From positions 23,479 to 87,478 of the forward strand of contig JAZKAR010000008.1 in the NCBI GenBank assembly GCA_040389065.1: a DNA stretch of 64,000 nt, written 5' to 3'. A model generated the notes under the pieces. It saw only the letters and a program-made list of their open reading frames with translations. It did no database searches and was not told the DNA's origin. The position numbers and the translations under genes were made by a program. This DNA is from JAZKAR01 sp040389065 (lineage in GTDB: Bacteria; Pseudomonadota; Gammaproteobacteria; Burkholderiales; Casimicrobiaceae). This document shows positions 8,606 to 17,509 of the stretch, piece by piece; the first letter of the stretch is position 1, and each line of letters opens with the position of its first letter.

Positions 8606-8825
8606 TTTTAGACATCCTCAATTTTTTTATTTTGCATATTTGAATTACTATAAGAGAGGTTTAATCTTTAACCGCTCTTTTGCTTCAAAAATTTTTCCCA
8701 ATATTTTTCATATGCTTGATGAAGTTAAGGAATGAAATATATGAGTTACCTTATTAGAATATATTGTTCATGGTAATATGTGAAATACTCATTTTGTATT
8801 TTTGTTATACCTAATAGGAATTACA
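8606..8825. promoter_or_regulatory. Divergent promoter region, LysR and flavoprotein operon
   Basis: This AT-rich 220-bp gap separates the two divergent starts. It contains ATATT-N9-AATAT at 8761-8779 and a wider TTACC/GGTAA pair (8746-8776), the kind of interrupted dyad LysR proteins bind. The dyads are seen; binding is inferred. Confidence 0.45.
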
Positions 8826-9725
8826 ATGGAATTTAGGCATATCAGATACTTTATTGCTGTTGCAGAAGAACTTCATTTTGGGAAGGCTGCAATCCGTTTA
8901 AATATATCTCAACCACCTTTGAGTAAACAGATTCAAGATCTGGAAAATAATCTAGGAATACACTTACTGGCACGTAATAAACATAAGGTTGCATTAACTG
9001 AAGCTGGTAAACTTTTTTTAGAGCAGGCATATATCATACTCAATGAAGTTCAGCAGGCAGAAAAGATTGCTCAGCAAGTTAGACTAGGTACAACAGGAAT
9101 ATTGAGAATTGGATTTACGGTATCTTTTTTATTTACAGAAATTATGCATTCATTAATAAAAAACTATCGTGCAATTTATCCTAATGTAAAAATACGTTTT
9201 TATGAGCGCAGTTCAATTGAACAGGTTGATTCATTACTTAATGAAAAGCTAGATATTGGTTTTACCCGTACTCTATTTGATTTTAGCCTCCTGCATATGG
9301 AAGCTTATTGTCTTTTAAATGAATATTTAATGGTTGTTTTACCTGATAATCACATATTATGTAAACATGAGACTGTAACCATATCTATGCTTGCAAATGA
9401 GCAATTTATTTTATATGAAAGATCCCAAAGAGTGGGTCTATATGATCAGATTATTAATCTCTGTATTGCAGCAGGGTTTACTCCAGATATCTCTCAAGAA
9501 GTGCGAACCCCAATTGCTGTACTTGGTTTAGTAGCGGCTGGTCTAGGCATTTCTATCGTGTCATCTGTCATGCAACATATTCAAATACCAAATGTCGTTT
9601 ACCGTTCGTTGAAAGTTAATATAGATGACATAAAAGTGTTTCTTATTCATAGAAAAGGAAATGGTTCTACTCTAGTGAGTAATTTCATAAAATTATTGCC
9701 AAATAGTCTCGGCATGGTTGAATAA
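8826..9725 (+). CDS. LysR-family transcriptional regulator (cluster regulator)
   Basis: This 299-residue regulator has the winged HTH at the N terminus (MEFRHIRYFIAVAEELHFGKAA, then SQPPLSKQIQDLE) and a periplasmic-binding-like effector domain from ~90 on. The in-frame start at 8802 lacks a ribosome site, while AGGA precedes ATG 8826. It diverges from the flavoprotein/M24 operon and is the natural candidate to control it, with the effector probably being the pathway substrate. The effector is unknown. Confidence 0.9.
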   Translation: MEFRHIRYFIAVAEELHFGKAAIRLNISQPPLSKQIQDLENNLGIHLLARNKHKVALTEAGKLFLEQAYIILNEVQQAEKIAQQVRLGTTGILRIGFTVSFLFTEIMHSLIKNYRAIYPNVKIRFYERSSIEQVDSLLNEKLDIGFTRTLFDFSLLHMEAYCLLNEYLMVVLPDNHILCKHETVTISMLANEQFILYERSQRVGLYDQIINLCIAAGFTPDISQEVRTPIAVLGLVAAGLGISIVSSVMQHIQIPNVVYRSLKVNIDDIKVFLIHRKGNGSTLVSNFIKLLPNSLGMVE

Positions 9726-9932
9726 GGAGGGTAGCTCACGGTTGCGTCTTGGTAATGTTGTCTTAATAATTTTCCGTTTGCTATTATGATCTCCTAAACA
9801 AAGCATCAGTTAATTATTACGAAGTTAATTCTTTAACTTTTTTTCTCCGATTGCTTCATTGTTTCAAATTTTATCTGTATATGAAGAGGGATGTCTTCTT
9901 AAATAGTGGCTAAGAGATTTGTTTACGACAGA

Positions 9933-10358
9933 TTAAATCAGCTTCTTGCTTTGGTTTATTGCCCAAATTCGCTTAACCTGACTAACACTGCATCCAGCTA
10001 GCTCCGCAGTTTTATGAATAGTATTGCCAGCATCACGAAGGGCAATAATGCGTTGGTGTGTAATAGAGTCTTCTTTTCTTCCCTTATATTTACCGGAGTG
10101 TTTTGCGAGTTGAACGCCTTGGCGTTGGCGCTCACGGCGTGTTTCATAATTATCACGAGCCATTTGTAGAGAAAGCTTCAGCAGTAATTCTTGGACAGAT
10201 GCCAAAACGATCTTAGCAATGCCATCAACTCTGGCGGTAATTTCAGACAGATCAACTAAGCCTGGTACTGCTAGTCGTGCTCCTTTTGAACGAATTGAAC
10301 TTACGAGTTTTTCGGCTTCAGGTAAGGGGAGGCGGCTGATACGATCAATTTTTTCAGC
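9933..10358 (-). pseudogene. Serine recombinase (resolvase/invertase) missing its catalytic N terminus
   Basis: The frame begins at EKIDRISRLPL and runs through the long E-helix region (VQELLLKLSLQMARDNYETRRERQRQG in pieces) to a C-terminal HTH, GNTIHKTAELAGCSVSQVKRIW. These are the central and DNA-binding parts of a resolvase/invertase-type serine recombinase. The first ~70 residues with the catalytic Ser and Arg are absent. In their place, in frame, sits a UPF0016 segment (next entry), giving a 209-residue open chimera starting at 10562. Recombinase activity should be lost. Confidence 0.8.
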
Positions 10359-10726
10359 AATCAGCATCCCGAGCGTGGTGCCAATGACCACCATCAGCGG
10401 AGCGGCATAGTGCGCCGCCATTGCGATCGTAGCGATCTGCGTCTTATCGCCCATTTCGGCAAGGAAAAAGGTGATCAGCGTCGCGCCGAAGACGCCAAAT
10501 TTCTTGGCGACCTGGGTTTCCTCTTCATCAATCTTGTCAGGGATCATCGTCCAGATGGCCATGCCAATGAAGGAGAGCCCAACACCCAGCGCAAGATTTC
10601 AGGGCTGACCGCTGAGGTTATCCAGGCACCCAAGGCACCAGCTAGGCCGTGATTGACGATGGTCGCCGCAAAGATGCCAAGAATGATTGGCACTGGCTTC
10701 TTGAAGCGTGCAGCGAGGATGAAGGA
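10355..10726 (-). pseudogene. UPF0016/GDT1 (TMEM165-like) cation transporter fragment
   Basis: The minus strand reads FILAARFKKPVPIILGIFAA and NHGLAGALGAWIT, then after a one-base shift GLSFIGMAIWTMIPDK and FLAEMGDKTQIATIAMAA. The E-x-G-D-K-T signature identifies the UPF0016 family of Mn2+/Ca2+ transporters. The first signature copy, upstream of FILAA, is gone, replaced at about 10727 by transposase DNA on the opposite strand. The distal part after GTTLGMLIA is replaced by a serine recombinase. Both ends are therefore recombination junctions. Confidence 0.8.
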
Positions 10727-10892
10727 TTTGCGTAACTACGCTGAGCTTACGATGCAACGCTTCAAACGTATTTTTGGCAATACGCTTAAAGCCAGAACCT
10801 TACCTCGGCAGAAAACGGAAGCATGGATAGCCGCGGCCGCTTTAAACAGAATGACAGAACTCGGTATGCCCATCTCCGTAAAAATCGCATAA
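10727..10892 (+). pseudogene. IS5-type transposase, C-terminal remnant
   Basis: The frame reads LRNYAELTMQRFKRIFGN, LKARTLPRQKTEAWIAA and LNRMTELGMPISVKIA before a stop. This is the C-terminal tail of an IS5-like DDE transposase. Nothing N-terminal is present because the DNA switches at 10727 to the UPF0016 fragment. The following ~65 bp may be the IS end. Confidence 0.75.
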
Positions 10893-11044
10893 TTGATCGC
10901 GCATCGGTCTCTTTTTGACCCTAATCCGATTTATTCAACAACGCCGTATTTACAGGGATCTCTTCTAAAATCCAGGAAAAAATCCTACAGGACATGAAGG
11001 CTTCCACCGTTACCTGGGCAGTTACTGTTTAAATTGGAAATACT

Positions 11045-11629
11045 ATGAAAGCGTTTATTACACACGATACGCCTGTAAGGGATGAAGTATTGAATATAAT
11101 TGCTCACCTTCCGACAAAGAGCCTTTCAAAGATTGTAGAAGAAGGATTCTTTAAAAAATTAGTAGATGCGGATTTTATGCGCATCGGCGTTTTATTAGCA
11201 CAAAAAGGATACGATGAAGGGGGATGCCCTATTGGTGGCGTAATCGTTGATAATGCAACGCGCCACATTGTGGGGAAAGGGCACAATACACTCGTACAGG
11301 AAAACCATCCCTACAATCATGGAGAGACTTCCGCTATAAGAGATGCTGGTCGACAGGATTTCAGCTTAACAACGCTATATACCACACTCAGCCCCTGCGA
11401 TGTGTGTGCAACCTTACTTTATATGCGCCAGTTCAAAAGGGTTGTGATTGGTGATGTTACCAATGCTTCAGGTAATGAGCAGATGTTACATGACAAAGGG
11501 GTAAGCGTAGATATTCTGGAAGATTGCGAAGGTATTGCTCTGTATGCGAAGTATCGGAAAGAAAAACCGGATCAAGATTTGGAAGATTGGAAAGGTCTGG
11601 CTGCGGTGCGTCAGGTTAAGAATTCTTAA
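11045..11629 (+). CDS. Nucleobase/nucleoside deaminase of the cytosine-deaminase (CDA) fold
   Basis: This 194-residue Zn hydrolase has both CDA motifs: NHGETSAI (His zinc ligand and catalytic Glu) near residue 95 and SPCDVCATLLYM (two Cys ligands) near 117. The layout with GKGHNTLVQENHP and TTLSPC resembles fungal-type cytosine deaminases, so cytosine to uracil is the likely reaction. A ~45-residue N-terminal extension precedes the core. It lies directly upstream of preT and preA, so the three may feed cytosine into uracil reduction. Substrate is inferred from motif and context only. Confidence 0.8.
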   Translation: MKAFITHDTPVRDEVLNIIAHLPTKSLSKIVEEGFFKKLVDADFMRIGVLLAQKGYDEGGCPIGGVIVDNATRHIVGKGHNTLVQENHPYNHGETSAIRDAGRQDFSLTTLYTTLSPCDVCATLLYMRQFKRVVIGDVTNASGNEQMLHDKGVSVDILEDCEGIALYAKYRKEKPDQDLEDWKGLAAVRQVKNS

Positions 11630-11821
11630 ATGTCCTCATATTGTAGCTTCGCTCCCAATGGGCCACGTAGCGGCTTATGTTCTTCCAGTACGTGTCGTTA
11701 TAACGATTTGACCTACGCTTCCATCGGATTGATGCAACAGTGCAGCATCGGATCGTTGCTTCGATTGATGGGCAAAATTTGGTTTTCATCAAATAAATGA
11801 TCACATTTTTCTGAGGATGCA

Positions 11822-13192
11822 ATGACGATAGATTCTCTTAAGCATCTCCCGCGTTCCATGGGCACTAACGAAGCTTTAGCTGCCTGTTTTAACGATTTAA
11901 CACCGCCTCTGACAGCGCGCCAAGCAGCCATTGAAAGTGCACGCTGTCTCTATTGTTACGACGCACCCTGTACCCGCATTTGCCCCTCAGACATCGATGT
12001 TGCCAGCTTCATTCGCAATATCGCGCAGGACAACATCAATGGCGCCGCGAAAGTCATTCTTGAAGAGAATATTTTAGGTGGTAGTTGCGCACGCGTCTGC
12101 CCGACCGAAGTTCTGTGCGAACAATCTTGTGTACGTAATCATGATGCCGAAGCACAACCTGTCAAGATCGGTCTGCTACAACGTTACGCAGTTGATCACA
12201 TGCAATTCGATCTGCACCCGTTCCAGCGTGCGGCCCCGACGGGGTATCGCATCGCAGTGGTGGGCGCCGGCCCGGCGGGACTATCGTGTGCGCATCGACT
12301 GGCGATGTTGGGCAATGATGTCGTCATTTTTGAGGCGAGCGCTAAGTCGGGCGGTTTGAATGAATTTGGCATCGCCAAATACAAATTAACCGACAACTAC
12401 GCACAACATGAAGTCGCATTTTTGCTTGATATCGGCGGCATTGACATCCGATATCAACAACGCCTGGGCGAAACATTGTCGCTGAAAGACCTCCACCAGG
12501 AATATGATGCCGTGTTTCTTTCATTGGGCCTGGGTGCCAGCCGCAAGCTCGGTTTGACCGGCGAAGACGCGCCTGGCTTGCTGGCAGCGGTCGACTATAT
12601 TGCTGAATTGCGCCAGGCCAACGATTTGACGCTATTGCCTATGGCGGCACGTTGCCTGGTGATTGGTGGCGGCAACACAGCGATCGATATGGCAGTACAA
12701 ATGGCGTGTTTGGGCGCGGAAGAAGTCACCATCGTGTACCGCAGGGGTATCGAATCCATGTCGGCTACCGTCCATGAACAAGACATCGCCAAGTCGCATC
12801 AAGTGCGCCTGCGGAGTTGGGCGCAGCCCCAGCACGTACTGCTCGACGAGGCAGGCCGGGTGCGCGGCATGCGTTTCGAAAGAACCCGACTTGAACAAGG
12901 CCGATTATGTGGCACCGGTGAGGTTTTTGAGATCATGGCCGATGCCATTTTCAAGGCGGTCGGCCAGACGTTGGATAAACAATCTTTGACTGGCGCACTG
13001 GCAGAGGACGTGCGTTTGGAGTCCGACAAAATCTGGGTCGATGCTGGCTTCAGAACATGTTTGCCGGGTATCTATGCGGGTGGCGACTGCGTCGCGCCAG
13101 GGCAAGACCTGACCGTCGAAGCGGTGCAGCACGGCAAGCTTGCCGCATTGTCGATTCACCATGACCTGATGTCAACAACGGAGCCTGCATAA
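11822..13192 (+). CDS. preT: NAD-dependent dihydropyrimidine dehydrogenase, PreT subunit
   Basis: This 456-residue flavoprotein is the electron-input subunit of bacterial dihydropyrimidine dehydrogenase, which reduces uracil or thymine with NADH. An N-terminal Fe-S region has CLYCYDAPCTRICP (residues 42-55) and GSCARVCP plus LCEQSC (87-103). The FAD motif VVGAGPAGLSCAHRL lies at 146-160 and the NAD motif VIGGGNTAIDMA at 280-291. The length matches the family. The stop overlaps the preA start by one base, indicating translational coupling. Base composition is clearly GC-richer than the flanks, suggesting recent transfer. Confidence 0.93.
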   Translation: MTIDSLKHLPRSMGTNEALAACFNDLTPPLTARQAAIESARCLYCYDAPCTRICPSDIDVASFIRNIAQDNINGAAKVILEENILGGSCARVCPTEVLCEQSCVRNHDAEAQPVKIGLLQRYAVDHMQFDLHPFQRAAPTGYRIAVVGAGPAGLSCAHRLAMLGNDVVIFEASAKSGGLNEFGIAKYKLTDNYAQHEVAFLLDIGGIDIRYQQRLGETLSLKDLHQEYDAVFLSLGLGASRKLGLTGEDAPGLLAAVDYIAELRQANDLTLLPMAARCLVIGGGNTAIDMAVQMACLGAEEVTIVYRRGIESMSATVHEQDIAKSHQVRLRSWAQPQHVLLDEAGRVRGMRFERTRLEQGRLCGTGEVFEIMADAIFKAVGQTLDKQSLTGALAEDVRLESDKIWVDAGFRTCLPGIYAGGDCVAPGQDLTVEAVQHGKLAALSIHHDLMSTTEPA

Positions 13193-14457
13193 TGGCTGAT
13201 CTCAGTATTAATTTCGCCGGAATTACCTCCCCCAATCCATTTTGGCTTGCCTCGGCGCCTCCCACCGATAAAGCCACCAACGTTGTGCGCGCTTTCGAGG
13301 CTGGCTGGGGTGGTGTCGTCTGGAAAACATTAGGCCAGGATCCGGCGGCGGTGAATGTTTCGTCACGCTACTCGGCGCACTATGGCAAAGATCGCAACGT
13401 ACTCGGCTTCAATAATATCGAGCTCATCACCGACCGTACTCTGGAAATCAATTTACGCGAGATCACGCAAGTAAAAAAAGAGTGGCCTGACCGTGCAATG
13501 ATCGTCTCGCTGATGTTCCCGTGCGATGAAGAAAGCTGGAAGTACATATTGCCATTGGTAGAAGCGACTGGCGCCGATGGCATCGAACTCAATTTTGGCT
13601 GCCCGCACGGCATGTCCGAACGCGGCATGGGGTCCGCAGTCGGACAGGTGCCAGAATACGTCGAAAAAATTACCCGTTGGTGCAAAACATACTGTTCGCT
13701 TCCAGTGATCGTCAAATTAACGCCCAATATCACCGACATCCGCTTGCCGGCGCGCGCAGCCCATACCGGCGGCGCCGATGCGGTATCGCTGATCAATACG
13801 ATCAACTCCATCACCTCGGTCGATCTCGATCGCATGGTGGCCCGACCTATTGTCGGTGATCGCAGCACACACGGCGGTTATTGTGGCCCGGCAGTCAAAC
13901 CGATCGCAATGAACATGGTGGCCGAAATCGCGCGCGATTCACACACCCGCGGGCTTCCCATTTCCGGTATCGGCGGCATTGCCAATTGGCGCGATGCCGC
14001 CGAATTTCTTTCGCTAGGAGCCGGCTCGGTGCAGATCTGCACCGCTGCGATGCTGAATGGTTTTCGCATTGTCGAAGGAATGAAAGATGGCCTGTCACGC
14101 TGGATGGACGAAAAAGGGTATGCCACGATTAGCGCCTTTTCCGGCAAGGCGCTCGCTAACATGACCGATTGGAAATACCTGGACATGAATTATCAGGTCA
14201 TCGCTCACATCAATCAGGATCAATGTATTGCCTGCGGCCGTTGCTACATTGCCTGCGAAGACACCTCGCACCAGTCGATTGCACAATTGATCGAGGCTGA
14301 TGGCAAGCGACGATACGAAGTCATCGATCAAGAATGCGTAGGCTGCAACTTGTGCGAAATCACTTGCCCCGTGCAGGATTGCATTACGATGGTGGTTCAG
14401 GACACCGGGAAGCCTTACATGAACTGGACTCAGGACCCGCGCAATCCGAATCCATAA
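13192..14457 (+). CDS. preA: NAD-dependent dihydropyrimidine dehydrogenase, PreA subunit
   Basis: This 421-residue catalytic subunit has an FMN TIM barrel of the dihydroorotate-dehydrogenase type. Substrate-loop motifs are NFGCPHGMSERGMGSAVGQ (~130-150), VKLTPNITDI and ISGIGGI. It is followed by a C-terminal ferredoxin domain with two [4Fe-4S] motifs, CIACGRCYIAC and CVGCNLCEITC. It reduces uracil/thymine to the dihydro forms using electrons from PreT. It overlaps preT by one base. No dihydropyrimidinase or beta-ureidopropionase gene follows, so the rest of the reductive pathway is not here. Confidence 0.93.
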   Translation: MADLSINFAGITSPNPFWLASAPPTDKATNVVRAFEAGWGGVVWKTLGQDPAAVNVSSRYSAHYGKDRNVLGFNNIELITDRTLEINLREITQVKKEWPDRAMIVSLMFPCDEESWKYILPLVEATGADGIELNFGCPHGMSERGMGSAVGQVPEYVEKITRWCKTYCSLPVIVKLTPNITDIRLPARAAHTGGADAVSLINTINSITSVDLDRMVARPIVGDRSTHGGYCGPAVKPIAMNMVAEIARDSHTRGLPISGIGGIANWRDAAEFLSLGAGSVQICTAAMLNGFRIVEGMKDGLSRWMDEKGYATISAFSGKALANMTDWKYLDMNYQVIAHINQDQCIACGRCYIACEDTSHQSIAQLIEADGKRRYEVIDQECVGCNLCEITCPVQDCITMVVQDTGKPYMNWTQDPRNPNP

Positions 14458-14487
14458 GCCCGAACCAAGCAATAAAATAAGCATTCA

Positions 14488-14583
14488 TGGGGTCTTGGGG
14501 CAAAGCATCCCAAGGCTAAGCCATGGAAAGGAGAAGGCTCAGGTGTTTTGGAGATTGTCGAAGATCATCGTGGCGATACCTAG
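14488..14583 (+). pseudogene. HigB/RelE-like toxin fragment
   Basis: Thirty-one codons read GAKHPKAKPWKGEGSGVLEI and VEDHRGDT, then TAG. This matches the middle of phage-derived Gp49/HigB-type toxins (KPLKGFG.GVLEIVEDF.GDTYRAVY). The start, the catalytic C terminus and any antitoxin gene are missing. Confidence 0.55.
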
Positions 14584-14596
14584 ATGTAAGGGCTAA

Positions 14597-14938
14597 TCAC
14601 AGATATGTCCACGGCGTCCATTGTAGATAATCCCAATTGAAGAGATATACAAGAACTGATCGCGCATCCTTTCGCAGAAGTCCCTCAATCACTTCAATAC
14701 CGCGCTCCTCAAGCTGTTGATGCCAATTTTTAATCATCGGTCCTTCATCAAAATCAGTCAACTCCTCAACATCTTCAGAGTTGGCTGCAATCACTACGCG
14801 ACGAACTCCAGACCAGGGTGTAGCGCCAAAATACATAGCGCACATCTGAGCGCTCGTTACAAGTTCATGAGTGGGGGAATCTGGGCCTCCTAAGTCAAAT
14901 GTAGTCAGTGAGTTGATGATAATGCTGCCATACGTAGT
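14597..14938 (-). pseudogene. Truncated nucleoside deaminase with damaged zinc site
   Basis: The open frame includes NSLTTFDLGGPDSPTHELV, then SAQMCAMYFGATPWSGVRRVV and LTDFDEGP, recognisably a guanine/cytidine-type deaminase C-terminal half. The usual PCAMC zinc motif reads MCAMY here, losing the Pro and the second Cys, and the upstream His-Ala-Glu motif is absent. The N terminus is cut close to the neighbouring GNAT gene. It should be inactive. It may be a leftover of the purine/pyrimidine island. Confidence 0.65.
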
Positions 14939-14951
14939 ACAACAAATAGAA

Positions 14952-15479
14952 TTAGGCTAGTTTTTTCTCAAAACAATAAAAATATCCCATACGATACAAT
15001 AATTTTCCTGCATTACGATATCCAAGACTTTCATAAAATTGTAGGGCTTTCAGGTTTTGAGTAAAGGTATCGAAGCGAATTATTTGATATCCTGCATTAA
15101 GTGCATGATGTTCAATGAATTTAATACATGTACGTCCTATACCCTGGCCTTGCATAAATGGATGAACAATAAATCTATGGAGAATAGCTACAGACTTTCC
15201 TGTAAATTGCCACGGTACTTCATCATATTCAGAATCTTGATTCTCATCCAATACAATAGTGCCAATTATATTTTGATTATATAAAGCAACGAATGCTGTC
15301 CCATTTTTAATATCATTTTCTATAATTTCAGGGTCAGGATAATTTATATGCCATTGCAATATACCCTGATCTCTCAAGTGCATATTAGAGGTTTGAAGCA
15401 ATGAAACTATATATACTTTATCTGCAATAATTGCTGGACGTATTAGAATTTCAGGCGATGTTTTTTGTATGATTGGCAT
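14952..15479 (-). CDS. GNAT family N-acetyltransferase
   Basis: This 175-residue single-domain acetyltransferase carries the acetyl-CoA pyrophosphate loop FMQGQGIGRTCIKFIEHHA and the late motif FYESLGYRNAGKLLYRMGYFYCFEKK typical of small-molecule GNATs. The start is ATG 15479; the TTG at 15488 gives a slightly longer frame. Acceptor unknown. It stands alone between a dead deaminase and a long non-coding stretch. Confidence 0.85.
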   Translation of the reverse strand: MPIIQKTSPEILIRPAIIADKVYIVSLLQTSNMHLRDQGILQWHINYPDPEIIENDIKNGTAFVALYNQNIIGTIVLDENQDSEYDEVPWQFTGKSVAILHRFIVHPFMQGQGIGRTCIKFIEHHALNAGYQIIRFDTFTQNLKALQFYESLGYRNAGKLLYRMGYFYCFEKKLA

Positions 15480-16119
15480 AAAATTCAAATCTAAAATAAT
15501 AGATCAATATATTCTAATCTAATTTTGTAAAATAGCCTGAATTACGGGTAATAAATATTGATTTTGTTCATTATTTTTTGTCAATCTGAAGGCATGATTT
15601 CACGAAACAACCATTAGAAAAAATAATATTGAACCGTATCGACGTTAATTAAATAACATACTATCGCTTAATAATTTTGGGAGCTGTAGTAGCCTAGCTT
15701 GTCTTCCATTCTTTCCATTTTACTGAACTTTGGACTCCTTTTTTTAAACTTACCTCATGAAGTGGTATATTAAAAATGCTTTACACCTAAGTTAGCGGGT
15801 GGATAAAAATTAACCAGACTGTTAGGAATAGCCATTTGGGCATGGATCTTTCGCCATCCAATGTATAGTTCCCAATTTCGCGACACAGAACGCCACAAAT
15901 TGGCACTAGTTTATTGATAATAAAAATATCAAAATTTCGCTTCCAGACTATATTGGCGTTAAGGCATGTCTCTTGAAAAACCAATTCACTTACAACAGCA
16001 AAAATGACAACTTATTCGCATTTCTTTTGTACGGTATTTATTACGGTGCCTTGCTATCACTCAACTGCAAAAGCAAAACCTTTATCATTTAAACTGTCAT
16101 GTTCTCAATAAGGAAAAGC
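15480..16119. other. 640-bp gap without a recognised gene
   Basis: AT-rich. A 65-codon minus-strand frame (15787-15984) is the only notable reading; its composition is protein-like (Trp, Cys, Ile) but I recognise nothing in it and see no ribosome site. It could be an old insertion relic. Confidence 0.4.
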
Positions 16120-16617
16120 ATGGTTATTTACCGAGCAACGCTAGCAGATACAGAAGCCATCTGGCAGATTTTTCAAAAAATTATTGCAGGAAGGGATAAG
16201 TTTCCTTTTCCTCCTGATACACCTAAAGAGTTTTGTGACGAGTATTTTTTAAGTACTGATACCTTATCGTTTGTAGCAAAAGAAAATGATCGAATACTTG
16301 GCTGTTATAAAATCATACCTAACCAATGTGGTTTATGTTCACATGTCGCTAATGCAACCTATATGGTTGATCCTGATATTCAGGGAAAAGGGATAGGAAA
16401 AGCCATGGTTAAACATTCTTTTGAGGAAGCCTCTAAAGCTGGTTATGAAGCCATGCAGTTTAATCTGGTAGTGAGTACAAACGAAGCGCCTATTCATTTA
16501 TACCAAAAACTGGGTTTTAAAATAATTGGAACCATTCCTAAAGCATTTGAACATTTACAGCTTAAAAGGAAAGTAGACGTTCATATCATGCATCGATTTC
16601 TTGGTGATATTAATTAA
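16120..16617 (+). CDS. GNAT family N-acetyltransferase
   Basis: About 165 residues with the GNAT signature MVDPDIQGKGIGKAMVKHSF (acetyl-CoA loop QGKGIGKA) and the C-terminal motif IHLYQKLGFKIIGTIPKAF. The frame opens at 16099, but AAGGA sits 8 bases before ATG 16120, which fits the family N terminus (IYRATLADTEAIWQIF). Acceptor unknown. It ends four bases before the stop of the convergent pirin gene. Confidence 0.87.
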   Translation: MVIYRATLADTEAIWQIFQKIIAGRDKFPFPPDTPKEFCDEYFLSTDTLSFVAKENDRILGCYKIIPNQCGLCSHVANATYMVDPDIQGKGIGKAMVKHSFEEASKAGYEAMQFNLVVSTNEAPIHLYQKLGFKIIGTIPKAFEHLQLKRKVDVHIMHRFLGDIN

Positions 16618-16621
16618 AATA

Positions 16622-17509
16622 TTAAGACTTAATGGGTGACGCCGATATGTCCGGCAGCGGAATGAACTCTGCATCGTCGGCATCTGGAAGCTTCATCCTT
16701 CCTGCTTTCCAGTCTGATGCTGCCTGCGCGAGTCGATCCTTTGAGGAAGACACGAAGTTCCAGTAAATGAAACGTTCGCCGATGGGTTCGCCGCCAAGAA
16801 CCATCACCACGGAGTCCTCCAAGGATCGCACGCACGAGGCGTTCGAACCAAGTACTAACATCCTGCCGTTCTCGTATCGTGTACCATCCAATTCTACTGC
16901 ACCGCTCACGATGTAGAGTGCACGCTCCTTGTAACCGGCTGGTATCTCAGCTGTAGCGCCTGGCAACATGTCGAGATGTGCATAGAACAACGGTGAATGG
17001 GTTTCTGCACTGGCAGTTAGTCCATAAGCACTACCGGCTATGAGCTTCCCGGTCACACCAGCGTCATTCCATTGCGGCAAATCGTTTCCGGAATGATGCG
17101 AGAAAGATGGGACGATTTCTTCCTGCTCAGTTGGTAGAGCAACCCACGCCTGGATGCCGTGCAGGTGATCGCCCTGCGCTCTTGCACGTTCGAACCGCTC
17201 ACTATGGGTAATGCCGCGTCCTGCAGTCATCCAATTGACTTCCTGAGGATGGATAGCCTGTTCGTAGCCGAGGCTATCACGATGCATTACTTCGCCGCTA
17301 AACAGGTAGGTTACGGTCGATAAACCGATATGCGGATGTGGACGAATATCAACGTCTCGATTAATGCCTTGCTCGAGATTGAGCGGCCCCATATGATCAA
17401 AGAAGATAAAGGGACCAACCATGCGCTGCTGAGCGAATGGCAGCACGCGCCCGACCTCGAAATTGCCTCCAAGATTACGACGCCGCTGCTCGATGATCAT
17501 TTCAATCAT
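16622..17509 (-). CDS. Pirin family cupin protein
   Basis: This 295-residue bicupin has the pirin signature RPHPHIGLSTVTYLFSGEV (metal His pair) and GRGITHSERF (third His and Glu). All four metal ligands of the N-terminal cupin are therefore present. Pirins bind Fe(II); some have quercetin dioxygenase activity and others act in redox sensing, and the sequence does not settle which. The C-terminal cupin domain is present (ALYIVSGAVELDG). It is GC-richer than the core genes and lies among other detoxification-type genes. Confidence 0.92.
   Translation of the reverse strand: MIEMIIEQRRRNLGGNFEVGRVLPFAQQRMVGPFIFFDHMGPLNLEQGINRDVDIRPHPHIGLSTVTYLFSGEVMHRDSLGYEQAIHPQEVNWMTAGRGITHSERFERARAQGDHLHGIQAWVALPTEQEEIVPSFSHHSGNDLPQWNDAGVTGKLIAGSAYGLTASAETHSPLFYAHLDMLPGATAEIPAGYKERALYIVSGAVELDGTRYENGRMLVLGSNASCVRSLEDSVVMVLGGEPIGERFIYWNFVSSSKDRLAQAASDWKAGRMKLPDADDAEFIPLPDISASPIKS

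Noticed and set aside
12663..14484. Several 60-160 codon frames on both strands over preT and preA
   Set aside because: Shadows produced by GC-rich codons of two clearly identified genes.
16840..17210. GTTCGAA motifs resembling a tRNA T-loop
   Set aside because: Inside the pirin gene and not in a cloverleaf context.
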